DNA from: JBGCEZ01 sp045106735
GTDB lineage: Bacteria; Planctomycetota; Phycisphaerae; Phycisphaerales; SM1A02
Direction of reading: 5' to 3'
DNA length: 64,000 nt
NCBI GenBank assembly: GCA_045106735.1
Contig: JBGCEZ010000005.1
Location: 16,900 to 80,899 of the forward strand
Numbering within the stretch: the stretch's first letter is position 1; each line of letters opens with the position of its first letter. Under the pieces are notes generated by a model, which saw nothing but the letters and a program-made list of their open reading frames with translations, was not told where the DNA came from and ran no database searches. Positions 57,273-64,000 of this stretch are shown here, piece after piece. A program made the position numbers and the translations under genes.

Positions 57273-57278
57273 CCGCCC

Positions 57279-57833
57279 ATGACCCGCCGACGGACCCGCC
57301 AAGGCACTGCGATCCTTACTGCCATCCAGGCGGCGGGACGTCCGCTGGCCCCTCAGGAGATCCTGGACGCGGCCGGACAGCACGTGGATTCTCTGAGCCA
57401 GGCGACCGTGTACCGGCAGATCCGCCGCCTCATCGACGACGGAACCATCCGCGAAGTCGTCTTGCCGGGCATGCCGGCTCGGTACGAACTTGATCCGGCC
57501 GGCGTTTCGGCCGGGAGCGATGGCGAGGCCGAAGCCGCCACTTCCCCCACCACGGGGACGCCGAGTGCGGGCGACCGACACGGGCGGACCGGCGGCGGCG
57601 GGTCGACGGCCCCGTCGGCAGAAAACCTCGCCCACACCCACGACCACAGCGGCCACCACCACTTCTTCCACTGCGAAACCTGCGACGCGGTTTTCCCGGT
57701 CGAAGGGTGTTCTGGCGATGTCGAACGCTTGGCCCCACCGAACTTCACCGTCCGCCGGCACGAGGTCGTCCTCTACGGCCGATGCGACGAATGCGGCGAC
57801 GATCGCCCCGGCGAAGCCGCGGACCACGACTGA
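57279..57833 (+). CDS. Fur-family metal-responsive regulator with an unusual linker
   Basis: The 184-residue protein has an N-terminal winged helix (TAILTAIQAAG, SLSQATVYRQIRRLIDDG) typical of Fur/Zur/PerR DNA binding, and a C-terminal dimerisation domain with HHHFFHCETCDAVFPV and CDEC, two CxxC pairs that can hold structural zinc. Between the two lies ~40 residues of Gly/Ser/Thr low complexity (AGSDGEAEAATSPTTGTPSAG...) where normal Fur has a short hinge. Which metal it senses cannot be read from the sequence; the His-rich HTHDHSGHHHFFH region suggests zinc or iron. It converges with the M48 gene. The start has a leaderless-type promoter box. Confidence 0.9.
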   Translation: MTRRRTRQGTAILTAIQAAGRPLAPQEILDAAGQHVDSLSQATVYRQIRRLIDDGTIREVVLPGMPARYELDPAGVSAGSDGEAEAATSPTTGTPSAGDRHGRTGGGGSTAPSAENLAHTHDHSGHHHFFHCETCDAVFPVEGCSGDVERLAPPNFTVRRHEVVLYGRCDECGDDRPGEAADHD

Positions 57834-57912
57834 CCGGGCGTGGATCGGGCTGACACCGCGCTGGTATCAAGCCGACATCAAGTCGACATCAAACTCGCAC
57901 CGCGTTGGCACC

Positions 57913-57933
57913 GGGCCGGCATCAAGCCGGCCC
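57913..57933. terminator. Hairpin between convergent fur and M48 genes
   Basis: GGGCCGGC pairs with GCCGGCCC around loop ATCAA. No T-run; it may act on either strand. Confidence 0.5.
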
Positions 57934-57957
57934 AAACATGATCGTCCGGCCACCCGC

Positions 57958-58956
57958 TCAGTGGCCGCCGCAGGTCCCGCACCAACCGAACATGCCGGTC
58001 GCCACGACACCGTCATCGCCCGTCCCGACCCACGTGTGGGCGGCCGGCGGCAACTGCGACAACGGCCGCAGGAACTGCTGTTCGAAGCGCGATGCAAACC
58101 GGCCATCGCCCTGCACGGCAACGTCGCGGTAGTCCGTGGCGAGCAATTGCTCGATCTGCGCGACCCGGGCCGCCGGGTCTGGATGCGTGGCAAAGATGTC
58201 CAACCCGCCGCCGCCAGCCCCGCCCGCCAAGTCGCGGAGCAGTTGCATGACGCGCAGCTGGCCAGACGGGTGGTATCCCACGCGAGACATGTAGCGCATG
58301 CCAAGCTGATCGGCCTGCAGCTCTTGATCGCGGCCAAACTTGAGCAACAGCACCTGCCCGCCAAGTTGCAGCGCCGGAATGGCGTCGGCCACCGCGGACG
58401 TGGCCCCCGGCTCTGCCGCACCGCCGCCGACCACCGAGGCCAAGACCTGCAAGCCCACTTCGAAGCCGGTGGACTGTGAGATGCGCCGGGCCGCATGCTG
58501 CGCCGTCACGTGCCCGATCTCGTGGCCGATGACGCCGGCGAGCTCTGATTCGTCGGTCAACTGTTCGGCCAGGCCGCGGGAGATGAAGACCTTCCCGCCC
58601 GGCAAAGCAAAGGCATTCACCACCGCGGAGTCCAGGAGCGTGAACTCCCACTCGACGTCGGGGAAGTACGCCTCGGTTTCGGCGGCCATGCGGCGCCCGA
58701 TCTGATCGACGTACTGCTGCAGCGCCGGGCTCGGCACCGCCCCGCCAAACTCGGCGGTGAACTGTGGGGCCGCTTGGGCTCCGAGGGCCGCTTCCTGGCC
58801 GGGCGACATGAAGTTCAAGAACCGCTCACCGGTCGCTTCGTTCTTGGTGCAGCCAGTGGCCATCACGGAAGCCACGAGCAGCAAGAACATCGGGGCAAGC
58901 CGGCGGGCCAAACGCCGCCCGGCGGAAGACTCGGTCGAAAGGGCGGTGGACGGCAT
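57958..58956 (-). CDS. M48-family metalloprotease, lipoprotein
   Basis: The 332-residue protein starts with a lipoprotein signal (MFLLLVASVMATGC; lipobox Cys36), so it is anchored to a membrane on the outer side. The zinc motif HEIGH is at 145-149 in GVIGHEIGHVTAQHAARR, with a downstream Glu in QELQADQLGMRYMSR, typical of M48B peptidases such as BepA or LoiP. The C-terminal ~90 residues include a Gly-rich stretch and HPDPAARVAQIEQLL. It probably works in envelope protein quality control. No ribosome-binding site beyond a weak purine stretch. Confidence 0.92.
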   Translation of the reverse strand: MPSTALSTESSAGRRLARRLAPMFLLLVASVMATGCTKNEATGERFLNFMSPGQEAALGAQAAPQFTAEFGGAVPSPALQQYVDQIGRRMAAETEAYFPDVEWEFTLLDSAVVNAFALPGGKVFISRGLAEQLTDESELAGVIGHEIGHVTAQHAARRISQSTGFEVGLQVLASVVGGGAAEPGATSAVADAIPALQLGGQVLLLKFGRDQELQADQLGMRYMSRVGYHPSGQLRVMQLLRDLAGGAGGGGLDIFATHPDPAARVAQIEQLLATDYRDVAVQGDGRFASRFEQQFLRPLSQLPPAAHTWVGTGDDGVVATGMFGWCGTCGGH

Positions 58957-59003
58957 GGGACGCTCCGATTGCGAATGGGGTCGGCTGCGGGAGTCCGACG
59001 AAA

Positions 59004-59087
59004 TGGGCCCGGAGGGACTTGAACCCTCACTCCCCGAGGGGAAGCGGATTTTAAGTCCGCCGCGTCTGCCGATTCCGCCACGGGCCC
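59004..59087 (-). tRNA. tRNA-Leu (anticodon UAA)
   Basis: An 84-nt cloverleaf on the minus strand: acceptor GGGCCCG with CGGGCCC plus discriminator A; D-arm with GGCGGAATCGGCAGACGC; anticodon stem GCGGA/TCCGC with loop CTTAAAA, giving anticodon UAA; a long variable arm typical of class II leucine tRNAs; and TTCAAGTCC T-loop. CCA is not encoded. It reads UUA/UUG codons. Confidence 0.97.
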
Positions 59088-59576
59088 CGCGAAGCGAAAT
59101 GGTAATCGCCAGACCCCGACATGCTCGGCCAGGCTGGCCATCATCGCGACGGCTTCTGGTCGATTCCCCGGCGGAAGCGGACCAAAACGCTCAGATTTTC
59201 GGAGCCGAACGCAGGACCGGCGGAACTGAAACGTAGAGCTTTATGGTGACGCGTCCAACGGTTGGATCCGTCACGGGGATTTCCGGGTTCTCCTGGGGAT
59301 GGCTTCCGGGCGCCCCTCCGGCTTCGTGCCGGTCGGCGGTGTCCGGAAGCTTCAGCGGTTTGGCGACGCACATTGGTCGTGCCGCGACATCCGATCGACG
59401 AACGCGTCGCCACTTTCGTGGGCGCCGAGACACCGACTCACTCACCATCCAGCATGGATGCTGAGCTTTGTTGCGTTGTGGTTGCGGCGATCGAGCGCTC
59501 CCACGCCCCCCCATGGTGTTCCGTGCGGCATTCGGAGACGGCCAAGGCCGCCGCCGTCGTCAAAAACGCGAGCGCG
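59088..59576. other. Gene-free stretch beside the tRNA gene
   Basis: About 490 bases of lower GC. Several open frames occur on both strands, but none has a supported start, domain or codon pattern. A minus-strand stretch around 59510-59570 reads AYFFALAFLTTAAALAV, resembling a signal peptide, but it has no start codon or ribosome-binding site and stops soon after. Confidence 0.4.
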
Positions 59577-59615
59577 AAAAAATAGGCTCGGTGGAGCCGA
59601 AGCTCACACCGAGCC
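59577..59615 (-). terminator. Intrinsic terminator on the minus strand with cUUCGg tetraloop
   Basis: On the minus strand a stem of 13 pairs with one bulged base (59585-59597 with 59602-59615) closes on C(UUCG)G, then TATTTTTT (59577-59584). No annotated gene reads into it; see the candidate small RNA. Confidence 0.85.
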
Positions 59616-59658
59616 CTTCCGGGGGCAAATTGAAGTGCACCGGGGATGCCCGACGCAC
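59577..59658 (-). ncRNA. Candidate small RNA ending at the cUUCGg terminator
   Basis: A -10-like TATCAT lies on the minus strand at 59665-59670, the hexamer also seen before panB and clpP. It would start a transcript near 59658 that ends at the strong terminator, about 80 nt long, with no convincing ORF. Both ends are predicted from sequence only, and no known RNA family is recognised. Confidence 0.35.
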
Positions 59659-59864
59659 GCGTAAATGATAGGCGACAAAAGGCCGGCGTGCCGAGTTTGA
59701 TCGACGGAAATTCCGAGGGGAGCCATCGCATTGGATGGTTCTCCCCATCCCCATTCGATAAATCGTCCAGGCCCTCGAACACGGCCGTGGTTCTCGGGCT
59801 TCTCATCGCGCTCGATTGAAGTGGATAGGGGATTCACCGGGCCCTGAAGCCTGCACCCTCCACG

Positions 59865-61496
59865 ATGATCGCCCGATCCGCCCGCCTCGCCGCCACCGAC
59901 TCGACACGCACGCCGCGTCCCCCGACCATGGGCAGCATGTCCGCCCTCGACACGCTCTATCGACCGTCACTCGGCCTCCTGACCGACCTGTACCAGCTCA
60001 CGATGGCCTACGGCTACTGGAAGCTGGGACGCAAGGGGCATGAGGGCGTCTTTCACCTCACCTACCGCAGCAATCCGTTCGGTGGCGGCTACGCCATCGC
60101 CTGCGGCCTCGGCACGCTGGCCGAGTTCATCGAACGCTTGCGCTTCGACCCCGACGATCTGTCGTACCTCGAAGGCCTCAAGGGCAATGACGATCGCCCG
60201 CTCTTTGAAGCGGGCTTTCTCGACGCGCTCGCCGCCTTCCGGCCGGAGGTCGACATCGACGCGGTGGCCGAGGGCACGGTCGTCTTTCCGCAAGAACCGC
60301 TCGTCCGCGTTCGCGGACCGATCATGCAGTGCCAGATCCTCGAGACGCCGATTCTCAACATCATCAACTTCCAGACGCTGCTCGCCACGAAAGCCAGTCG
60401 CATCTGCGCCGCCGCTGCCGGCGAGCCGGTGCTGGAGTTCGGACTGCGGCGCGCCCAAGGCATCGACGGAGGCCTGACGGCCAGCCGCGCGGCGTACGTC
60501 GGCGGGTGCACGCACACGTCCAACGTGCTGGCCGGCCGACTGCACGACATCCCCGTCGCCGGCACCCACGCGCATTCGTGGGTCATGAGCTTCGACGACG
60601 AACTCGAAGCGTTCGATGCGTACGCCGACGCCATGCCGAACAACTGCGTCCTGCTCGTCGACACCTATGACACCCTCGAGGGCGTCCGCAAGGCCGTCAC
60701 CGTGGCCCGGCGGCTGGCCGCATCTGGGCATCGCCTTGCCGGCATCCGCCTTGACTCGGGAGACCTTGCGTACCTCTCGATCGAAGCCCGCCGCATCTTG
60801 GACGAGGCCGGCCTGCCCGAAGTCGGCATCGTCGCCAGCAACGACCTCGACGAACACGTCATCACCAGCCTCAAGCAGCAGGACGCAGCGATCACGGTCT
60901 GGGGCGTGGGGACGCGTCTGGCCACCGCCTTCGATCAGCCGGCATTCGGCGGCGTCTACAAGCTCAGCTCGTACCGCGAACCCGGCGGCGACTGGGAAGA
61001 TCGCATCAAGCTCTCCGAACAGGCGATCAAGCTGTCGACGCCCGGGTCGCTGCAAGTGCGACGCTGCTGGCGCGGCGACGAACCGGTGGCCGACATGATC
61101 TGGGACGAGAGCGCGCCGCCGTCCGCCGGCCACGCGCCCACCATCATCGACCCGCTGGATCCCACGCGGCGCCGGCCGCTGGATGACATGACGCACACCG
61201 AAGATCTGCTCGAACCGGTGTTCCGGCGGGGCGAACGGTGCCGCGACCTGCCCGACATCCACGCCGGCCACCGCCGCACCGGCCAGCAGCTCTCGGCTTT
61301 TCACGCGGGCGTGCGCCGGTTCGTGAACCCGCACGGCTTTCCCGTGGGCCTGGAAGCGGGCCTGCACGCGCGGCGCACGGAGTTGATCATCGAGACGCGC
61401 GAGCGGATGCGGCAGTGGCCGGGGGCGACGTCGGGCGAGGCGACGTCGAATGCGGCGACGCCGGGCGAGGCGAAACCGGACGGGGCGAATTCGTGA
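59865..61496 (+). CDS. pncB: Nicotinate phosphoribosyltransferase
   Basis: PncB converts nicotinate, PRPP and ATP into nicotinate mononucleotide in NAD salvage. The 543-residue frame has LGLLTDLYQLTMAYGYW near the start, FHLTYRSNPFGGGYAIACGL, the active-site GTHAHSWVMSF (catalytic His), LVDTYDTLEGV and GIRLDSGDLAYLS for PRPP binding. The start is uncertain: ATGs at 59865, 59928 and 59937 all lack a ribosome-binding site; the later two fit the family N-terminus better. The last ~25 residues are a GEA/SNA repeat tail. Its TGA overlaps the ATG of the NUDIX gene (TGATG). Confidence 0.95.
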   Translation: MIARSARLAATDSTRTPRPPTMGSMSALDTLYRPSLGLLTDLYQLTMAYGYWKLGRKGHEGVFHLTYRSNPFGGGYAIACGLGTLAEFIERLRFDPDDLSYLEGLKGNDDRPLFEAGFLDALAAFRPEVDIDAVAEGTVVFPQEPLVRVRGPIMQCQILETPILNIINFQTLLATKASRICAAAAGEPVLEFGLRRAQGIDGGLTASRAAYVGGCTHTSNVLAGRLHDIPVAGTHAHSWVMSFDDELEAFDAYADAMPNNCVLLVDTYDTLEGVRKAVTVARRLAASGHRLAGIRLDSGDLAYLSIEARRILDEAGLPEVGIVASNDLDEHVITSLKQQDAAITVWGVGTRLATAFDQPAFGGVYKLSSYREPGGDWEDRIKLSEQAIKLSTPGSLQVRRCWRGDEPVADMIWDESAPPSAGHAPTIIDPLDPTRRRPLDDMTHTEDLLEPVFRRGERCRDLPDIHAGHRRTGQQLSAFHAGVRRFVNPHGFPVGLEAGLHARRTELIIETRERMRQWPGATSGEATSNAATPGEAKPDGANS

Positions 61497-62056
61497 TGGC
61501 CCACGACCCGGCCGCCGAGGACGCGGAACTCGCCCGCGGCCGCTGGCTCCGATTGATCGATCGCGGTGGCTGGGAGCTCGCCGAACGAGTTCGCGGCCAC
61601 GCCGTCGTATGCGTGGCGGCCTGCACGACCGACAACAAGGTCATCTTCGTCGAGCAGTACCGTCCGGCCCTTCGCACGCGCACGATCGAGCTGCCGGCCG
61701 GCATCGCCGGAGACACCGACGCCTTCGCCGGTGAAGCATCCGCTGCCGCCGCCGCCCGAGAACTCGAAGAGGAAACCGGTTGGTCGGTCGCGATCGACGA
61801 CCTCGTTGCCGGGCCGGAACTCGCTTCCAGCGGCGGACTGACCAGCGAAACGGTGCAGTTCTTTGTGGCCGCCCGCGTCACCCGGACCGGCCCGGGCGGC
61901 GGCGATGAACACGAAGACATCACCGTGCATACCGTCCCGATCGACTCGGTCGACGCGTGGCTGGACGAGCGCATGGCCGAGGGCCGTTCGGTGGACGCAA
62001 AAGTGCACGCGGGCCTGCGACTGCTGGAACGCTGGCGGCAAGGGCGACGCGGGTGA
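61496..62056 (+). CDS. NUDIX hydrolase, ADP-ribose-pyrophosphatase type
   Basis: The 186-residue protein contains the NUDIX box, GX5EX7REUXEEXGU, as AGEASAAAAARELEEETGW, and the conserved IELPAGI before it, typical of ADP-ribose pyrophosphatases such as NudF/YqkG. ADP-ribose breakdown feeds the pentose pool that NAD salvage draws on, and pncB is coupled directly upstream, so both likely serve NAD turnover. The ATG shares one base with the pncB stop; GTG one codon earlier is an alternative. Its TGA overlaps the next GTG. Confidence 0.92.
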   Translation: MAHDPAAEDAELARGRWLRLIDRGGWELAERVRGHAVVCVAACTTDNKVIFVEQYRPALRTRTIELPAGIAGDTDAFAGEASAAAAARELEEETGWSVAIDDLVAGPELASSGGLTSETVQFFVAARVTRTGPGGGDEHEDITVHTVPIDSVDAWLDERMAEGRSVDAKVHAGLRLLERWRQGRRG

Positions 62057-62907
62057 GCGTCACGCCAGCCACAGCCGGCCACCCCGCCCGGACACGCTCC
62101 CAGCGTTGGATGATCATCTTCCTGGCGTGCGGGACCGCGGCCTGCTTTCTCCTGGCCGGCCTGCTGGCCAGCGGCGTGGTTCGCATCCCCGAGCCGATGC
62201 CGAACGATCACGCCACGTTCGAACGCGCCTTGATTGCCGCAACGCAACGGGCCGTCGAAGAGGGCACCGGTCCCCGAAGCGGGGAACTCGATGCCCATCG
62301 CGAAAAGCTCCGTGACCACGGCGTCGAGCGTGGTTGGATTCTCCGAAGCGAGTTCCCGATCGACGGGCGCGACATCACCGCTCGCCGCCGTATGATTGAA
62401 CCACTGCGCGACTCACGCTTCATCGTCTGGTACCAGGACCCGACGTACGCCATGAATGATGTCTTCACCGACTTGCCGATCCCTCTCGCCGGGCAGTTTC
62501 TCGACGGCACGCTGACGGTCTGGTCGTCCCCAGAGGATCACGACGACATCACGCAGATCATTCGCGAGCAGATCGACCACCCCGAACCACTCCGACCCGG
62601 CGAACGTATGACGAGCCAGTTGGAAGAGAGCGCATCACGCGGCGAGCTGTGGCGAACCACGCTGCTGGGCCCGGACGCACCGCAGGCGTCGGTCGATGCT
62701 CTGGCCACCGCCCTCATCGACGGAACGGCCTCCAGCGCCTTGTCCAACGCCGGTTTCAATGAATGGGACGTCGATATCGGGCATGACCCCGACGCCCAAG
62801 ACGCCGTTGTGTTGTGGACCGACCCAGAAACCCACGAAGAACTGCTGGCCATCTTCACAACGATCATCGAAGAAGCCACTCGCAACTCCACCGAGCCCGG
62901 CCGATGA
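62053..62907 (+). CDS. Single-pass membrane protein of unknown function
   Basis: From the GTG at 62053, which overlaps the NUDIX stop as GTGA, the product has 284 residues. One N-terminal helix (WMIIFLACGTAACFLLAGLLASGVV, about 16-40) is followed by ~240 residues of soluble domain, mixed alpha/beta, with RGWILRSEFPIDGRDITARRRM and EELLAIFTTIIEEATR. No motif was recognised. Coupling to pncB-NUDIX suggests co-expression only. Confidence 0.72.
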   Translation: MSVTPATAGHPARTRSQRWMIIFLACGTAACFLLAGLLASGVVRIPEPMPNDHATFERALIAATQRAVEEGTGPRSGELDAHREKLRDHGVERGWILRSEFPIDGRDITARRRMIEPLRDSRFIVWYQDPTYAMNDVFTDLPIPLAGQFLDGTLTVWSSPEDHDDITQIIREQIDHPEPLRPGERMTSQLEESASRGELWRTTLLGPDAPQASVDALATALIDGTASSALSNAGFNEWDVDIGHDPDAQDAVVLWTDPETHEELLAIFTTIIEEATRNSTEPGR

Positions 62908-63031
62908 TGACGCGGCGTTCGTCGAGCGTCTGCGGACTCAGTTCAAATTGCAGTTTGGACTTGAGCCTGGGCTTGAGCTCGATCAAAGCCGCTCGCCACG
63001 CCCCACCACCTTCGCACCCAGGAGCACGCCC

Positions 63032-63277
63032 GTGTCCGAATCGAACTCCAAGAAGCGCACGTTCTGGATCGCTGCCGTCATCGCCGCGTCGGCTGCGTTC
63101 GCCGCCGTCGTCGGCCCCAAGATCTTCGATGCCCTGGGCTCGGATCAGACGGACGCCGAACGAGCGGGAGAAGAAGCGGCCCAAGATCTCGAGGACGCGT
63201 TGAACCGCGCCGATGATGCGGCCAGAGATGCGGCCGGCGATGCCGCGAACGATGCAGCTGGCGGCGTCACACCCTGA
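63032..63277 (+). CDS. Small membrane protein with amphipathic Asp/Ala-rich tail
   Basis: The 81-residue product starts at GTG 63032 with CCAGGAG 8 nt upstream; the same frame is open upstream, so a longer form starting before 62907 is possible. A helix TFWIAAVIAASAAFAAVVG (about 9-27) is followed by a helical tail LEDALNRADDAARDAAGDAANDAAGG with 4-residue Ala/Asp spacing. Function unknown. Confidence 0.6.
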   Translation: MSESNSKKRTFWIAAVIAASAAFAAVVGPKIFDALGSDQTDAERAGEEAAQDLEDALNRADDAARDAAGDAANDAAGGVTP

Positions 63278-63291
63278 TCGAACGTGCGACC

Positions 63292-63311
63292 GGCGCCGGC
63301 CATCCGGCGCC
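63292..63311. terminator. Hairpin between convergent genes
   Basis: GGCGCCGG pairs with CCGGCGCC around loop CCAT. It lies between the 63032 gene and the minus-strand barrel-protein gene. Confidence 0.5.
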
Positions 63312-63370
63312 CAGCCCACAGCGCCCCGTGCCGGCGACAGCCAGCGCACTGCCCCTCGCCGCGTTCCCGC

Positions 63371-64000
63371 TTAGAACCGCAGCGTCCAGCCCACCTTGGT
63401 GGTCACCTGCGTATCGCGCACCCGCAAGCTGGTGCGGTTGTCCACTTGCTCTCGGTCAAGCGATTGGTTCACCACGAAGAACACTTCGTTGCCGGGCTGC
63501 ACGATCCACCGCACGCGGCTGTTGATCCCGATGGACTCGCTGACGTTGTCGTACTGGGCGAAGGTCGTCCAGCTCAGGTCCGGCGTGAAGTAGATGTTCA
63601 CGCGGCCGCGGGCGATCCGCGTCATGAAGTCGCCCTCGGGCAGGTCGATGTCGTTGATGACGAAATCTCCGCCGACCGTCAGATTGGGCGAGACGCGCCA
63701 GTTCGCCCCCAGCTCCCAGTCCTGCCGGTTGCCGCCGTAGAAACCGCCCCACCGGTACTCGAAGTTCACATTCACCGGCCGGGCACTGGTCGTCCCCAGG
63801 TCGAACTCGTACGTCGTCCACCAGTAGTCGCCGGTCGGAATCACCACGCCGTCGATGATCTCGAAGTCGCCGGTGAGTCGCTCGCGCTCGCGCTGCACCG
63901 TGGCGGCGAAGAAGTCGCCCGCTTCCGTCTGGAGGGCGAAGATCCGCCAGTTCAGGTCAACGGACTCCGCGCGGTTGTCCAAGTCGGTGATGACGAATGC
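63371..64000 (-). CDS. C-terminal part of an outer-membrane beta-barrel protein (DUF5916-like), truncated by window
   Basis: The minus-strand frame is open to the right edge; about 209 residues are visible. They form alternating amphipathic strands typical of an outer-membrane barrel: WWTTYEFDLGTTSARPVNVNFEYRWG, RVNIYFTPDLSWTTFAQYDNVS and VRWIVQPGNEVFFVVNQS, ending in TKVGWTLRF, a C-terminal Phe as expected for barrel assembly. The pattern resembles the C-terminal part of CBM9/DUF5916 proteins. Start and N-terminal domain are outside the window. Confidence 0.82.
   Translation of the reverse strand, partial: AFVITDLDNRAESVDLNWRIFALQTEAGDFFAATVQRERERLTGDFEIIDGVVIPTGDYWWTTYEFDLGTTSARPVNVNFEYRWGGFYGGNRQDWELGANWRVSPNLTVGGDFVINDIDLPEGDFMTRIARGRVNIYFTPDLSWTTFAQYDNVSESIGINSRVRWIVQPGNEVFFVVNQSLDREQVDNRTSLRVRDTQVTTKVGWTLRF

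Larger units (their letters stand above)
56851..57278. other. Divergent spacer with a 12-bp tandem repeat block
   Basis: The 428 bases between DUF4870 (minus) and fur (plus) contain about six 12-bp AGTCGCCTGACC-like units at 57119-57212, one interrupted. The -10-like TAGAAT for fur lies at the end. No gene was supported. Confidence 0.55.

Noticed and set aside
59141..59806. Small protein genes on either strand between the tRNA and pncB
   Set aside because: Frames at 59191-59514 and 59438-59806 lack ribosome-binding sites and recognisable sequence; one ends within the predicted terminator region.

Overview
The window is a GC-rich, densely packed bacterial chromosome segment. It most likely comes from the Planctomycetota, class Phycisphaerae. 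This is inferred from an exported protein with a PEP-CTERM-like tail (54304-54928), two exported proteins ending in EF-hand/dockerin-like repeats (33960 and 55022), small proteins with a CxxC-x-YPL...CxEC zinc ribbon (9059, 18870), and the generally divergent housekeeping enzymes. No rRNA, IS element, prophage, CRISPR array or integrase was seen. One tRNA gene, tRNA-Leu(UAA), lies at 59004-59087.

Layout. 1-3364: two tandem paralogous exported proteins, the first cut by the window edge. 3637-8125: panB, an HtrA-type protease, a lone oligopeptide-type ABC ATPase and thyA. 8212-9589: an AAC(3)-like acetyltransferase, a zinc-ribbon protein and a possibly frameshifted small membrane ORF. 9948-14926: a secreted zinc metalloprotease facing two exported proteins, one an NPLG-repeat lipoprotein. 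15124-18607: an FHA-GAF-histidine kinase and two non-identical clpP genes. 18870-22342: a membrane zinc-ribbon protein, a RibBA homologue with damaged active sites in both domains, an unknown gene and upp. 22479-28264: an orphan DNA methyltransferase, a pair of related membrane proteins, a cupin, a GNAT, a VOC protein and a membrane-anchored SpoIIE-type phosphatase. 28448-33596: an ArsN2-like GNAT, a CBS/CorC-type membrane protein overlapping ybeY, and hslV without hslU. 33960-38886: a secreted dockerin-like protein, a DUF2780 protein and the glycogen genes glgC-glgA. 39363-44197: a PlsC-OlsB fusion facing a hydrolase-DedA-ATP-grasp fusion, the most unusual pair here. 44232-50891: NRDE, DinB and OsmC proteins, a membrane protein coupled to an M28 peptidase, and a large S41 protease. 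51163-58956: sdaA, an unknown protein, the frameshifted PEP-CTERM gene, a HAF-repeat protein, a DUF4870 protein, a Fur regulator and an M48 lipoprotein. 59004-64000: the tRNA, a candidate small RNA, pncB-NUDIX-membrane protein in overlapping frames, and the C-terminal end of an outer-membrane barrel protein.

Functional themes. Proteolysis is heavily represented (HtrA, ClpP pair, HslV, M12-like, M28, M48, S41). NAD salvage (pncB plus NUDIX) and glycogen synthesis form tight gene pairs. Several genes overlap by 1-14 nt, which implies translational coupling. Three genes (20849, 21695, 57279) have a -10-like hexamer ending exactly 6 nt before the start codon, the spacing expected for leaderless mRNAs. 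Many genes carry in-frame 6-, 9- or 12-bp tandem repeats that extend low-complexity segments without breaking the frame.

Limits: all functions are assigned from visible motifs and remembered family features. No database search, structure prediction or codon statistics were run. In DNA this GC-rich, long open frames opposite real genes are common and were left out.
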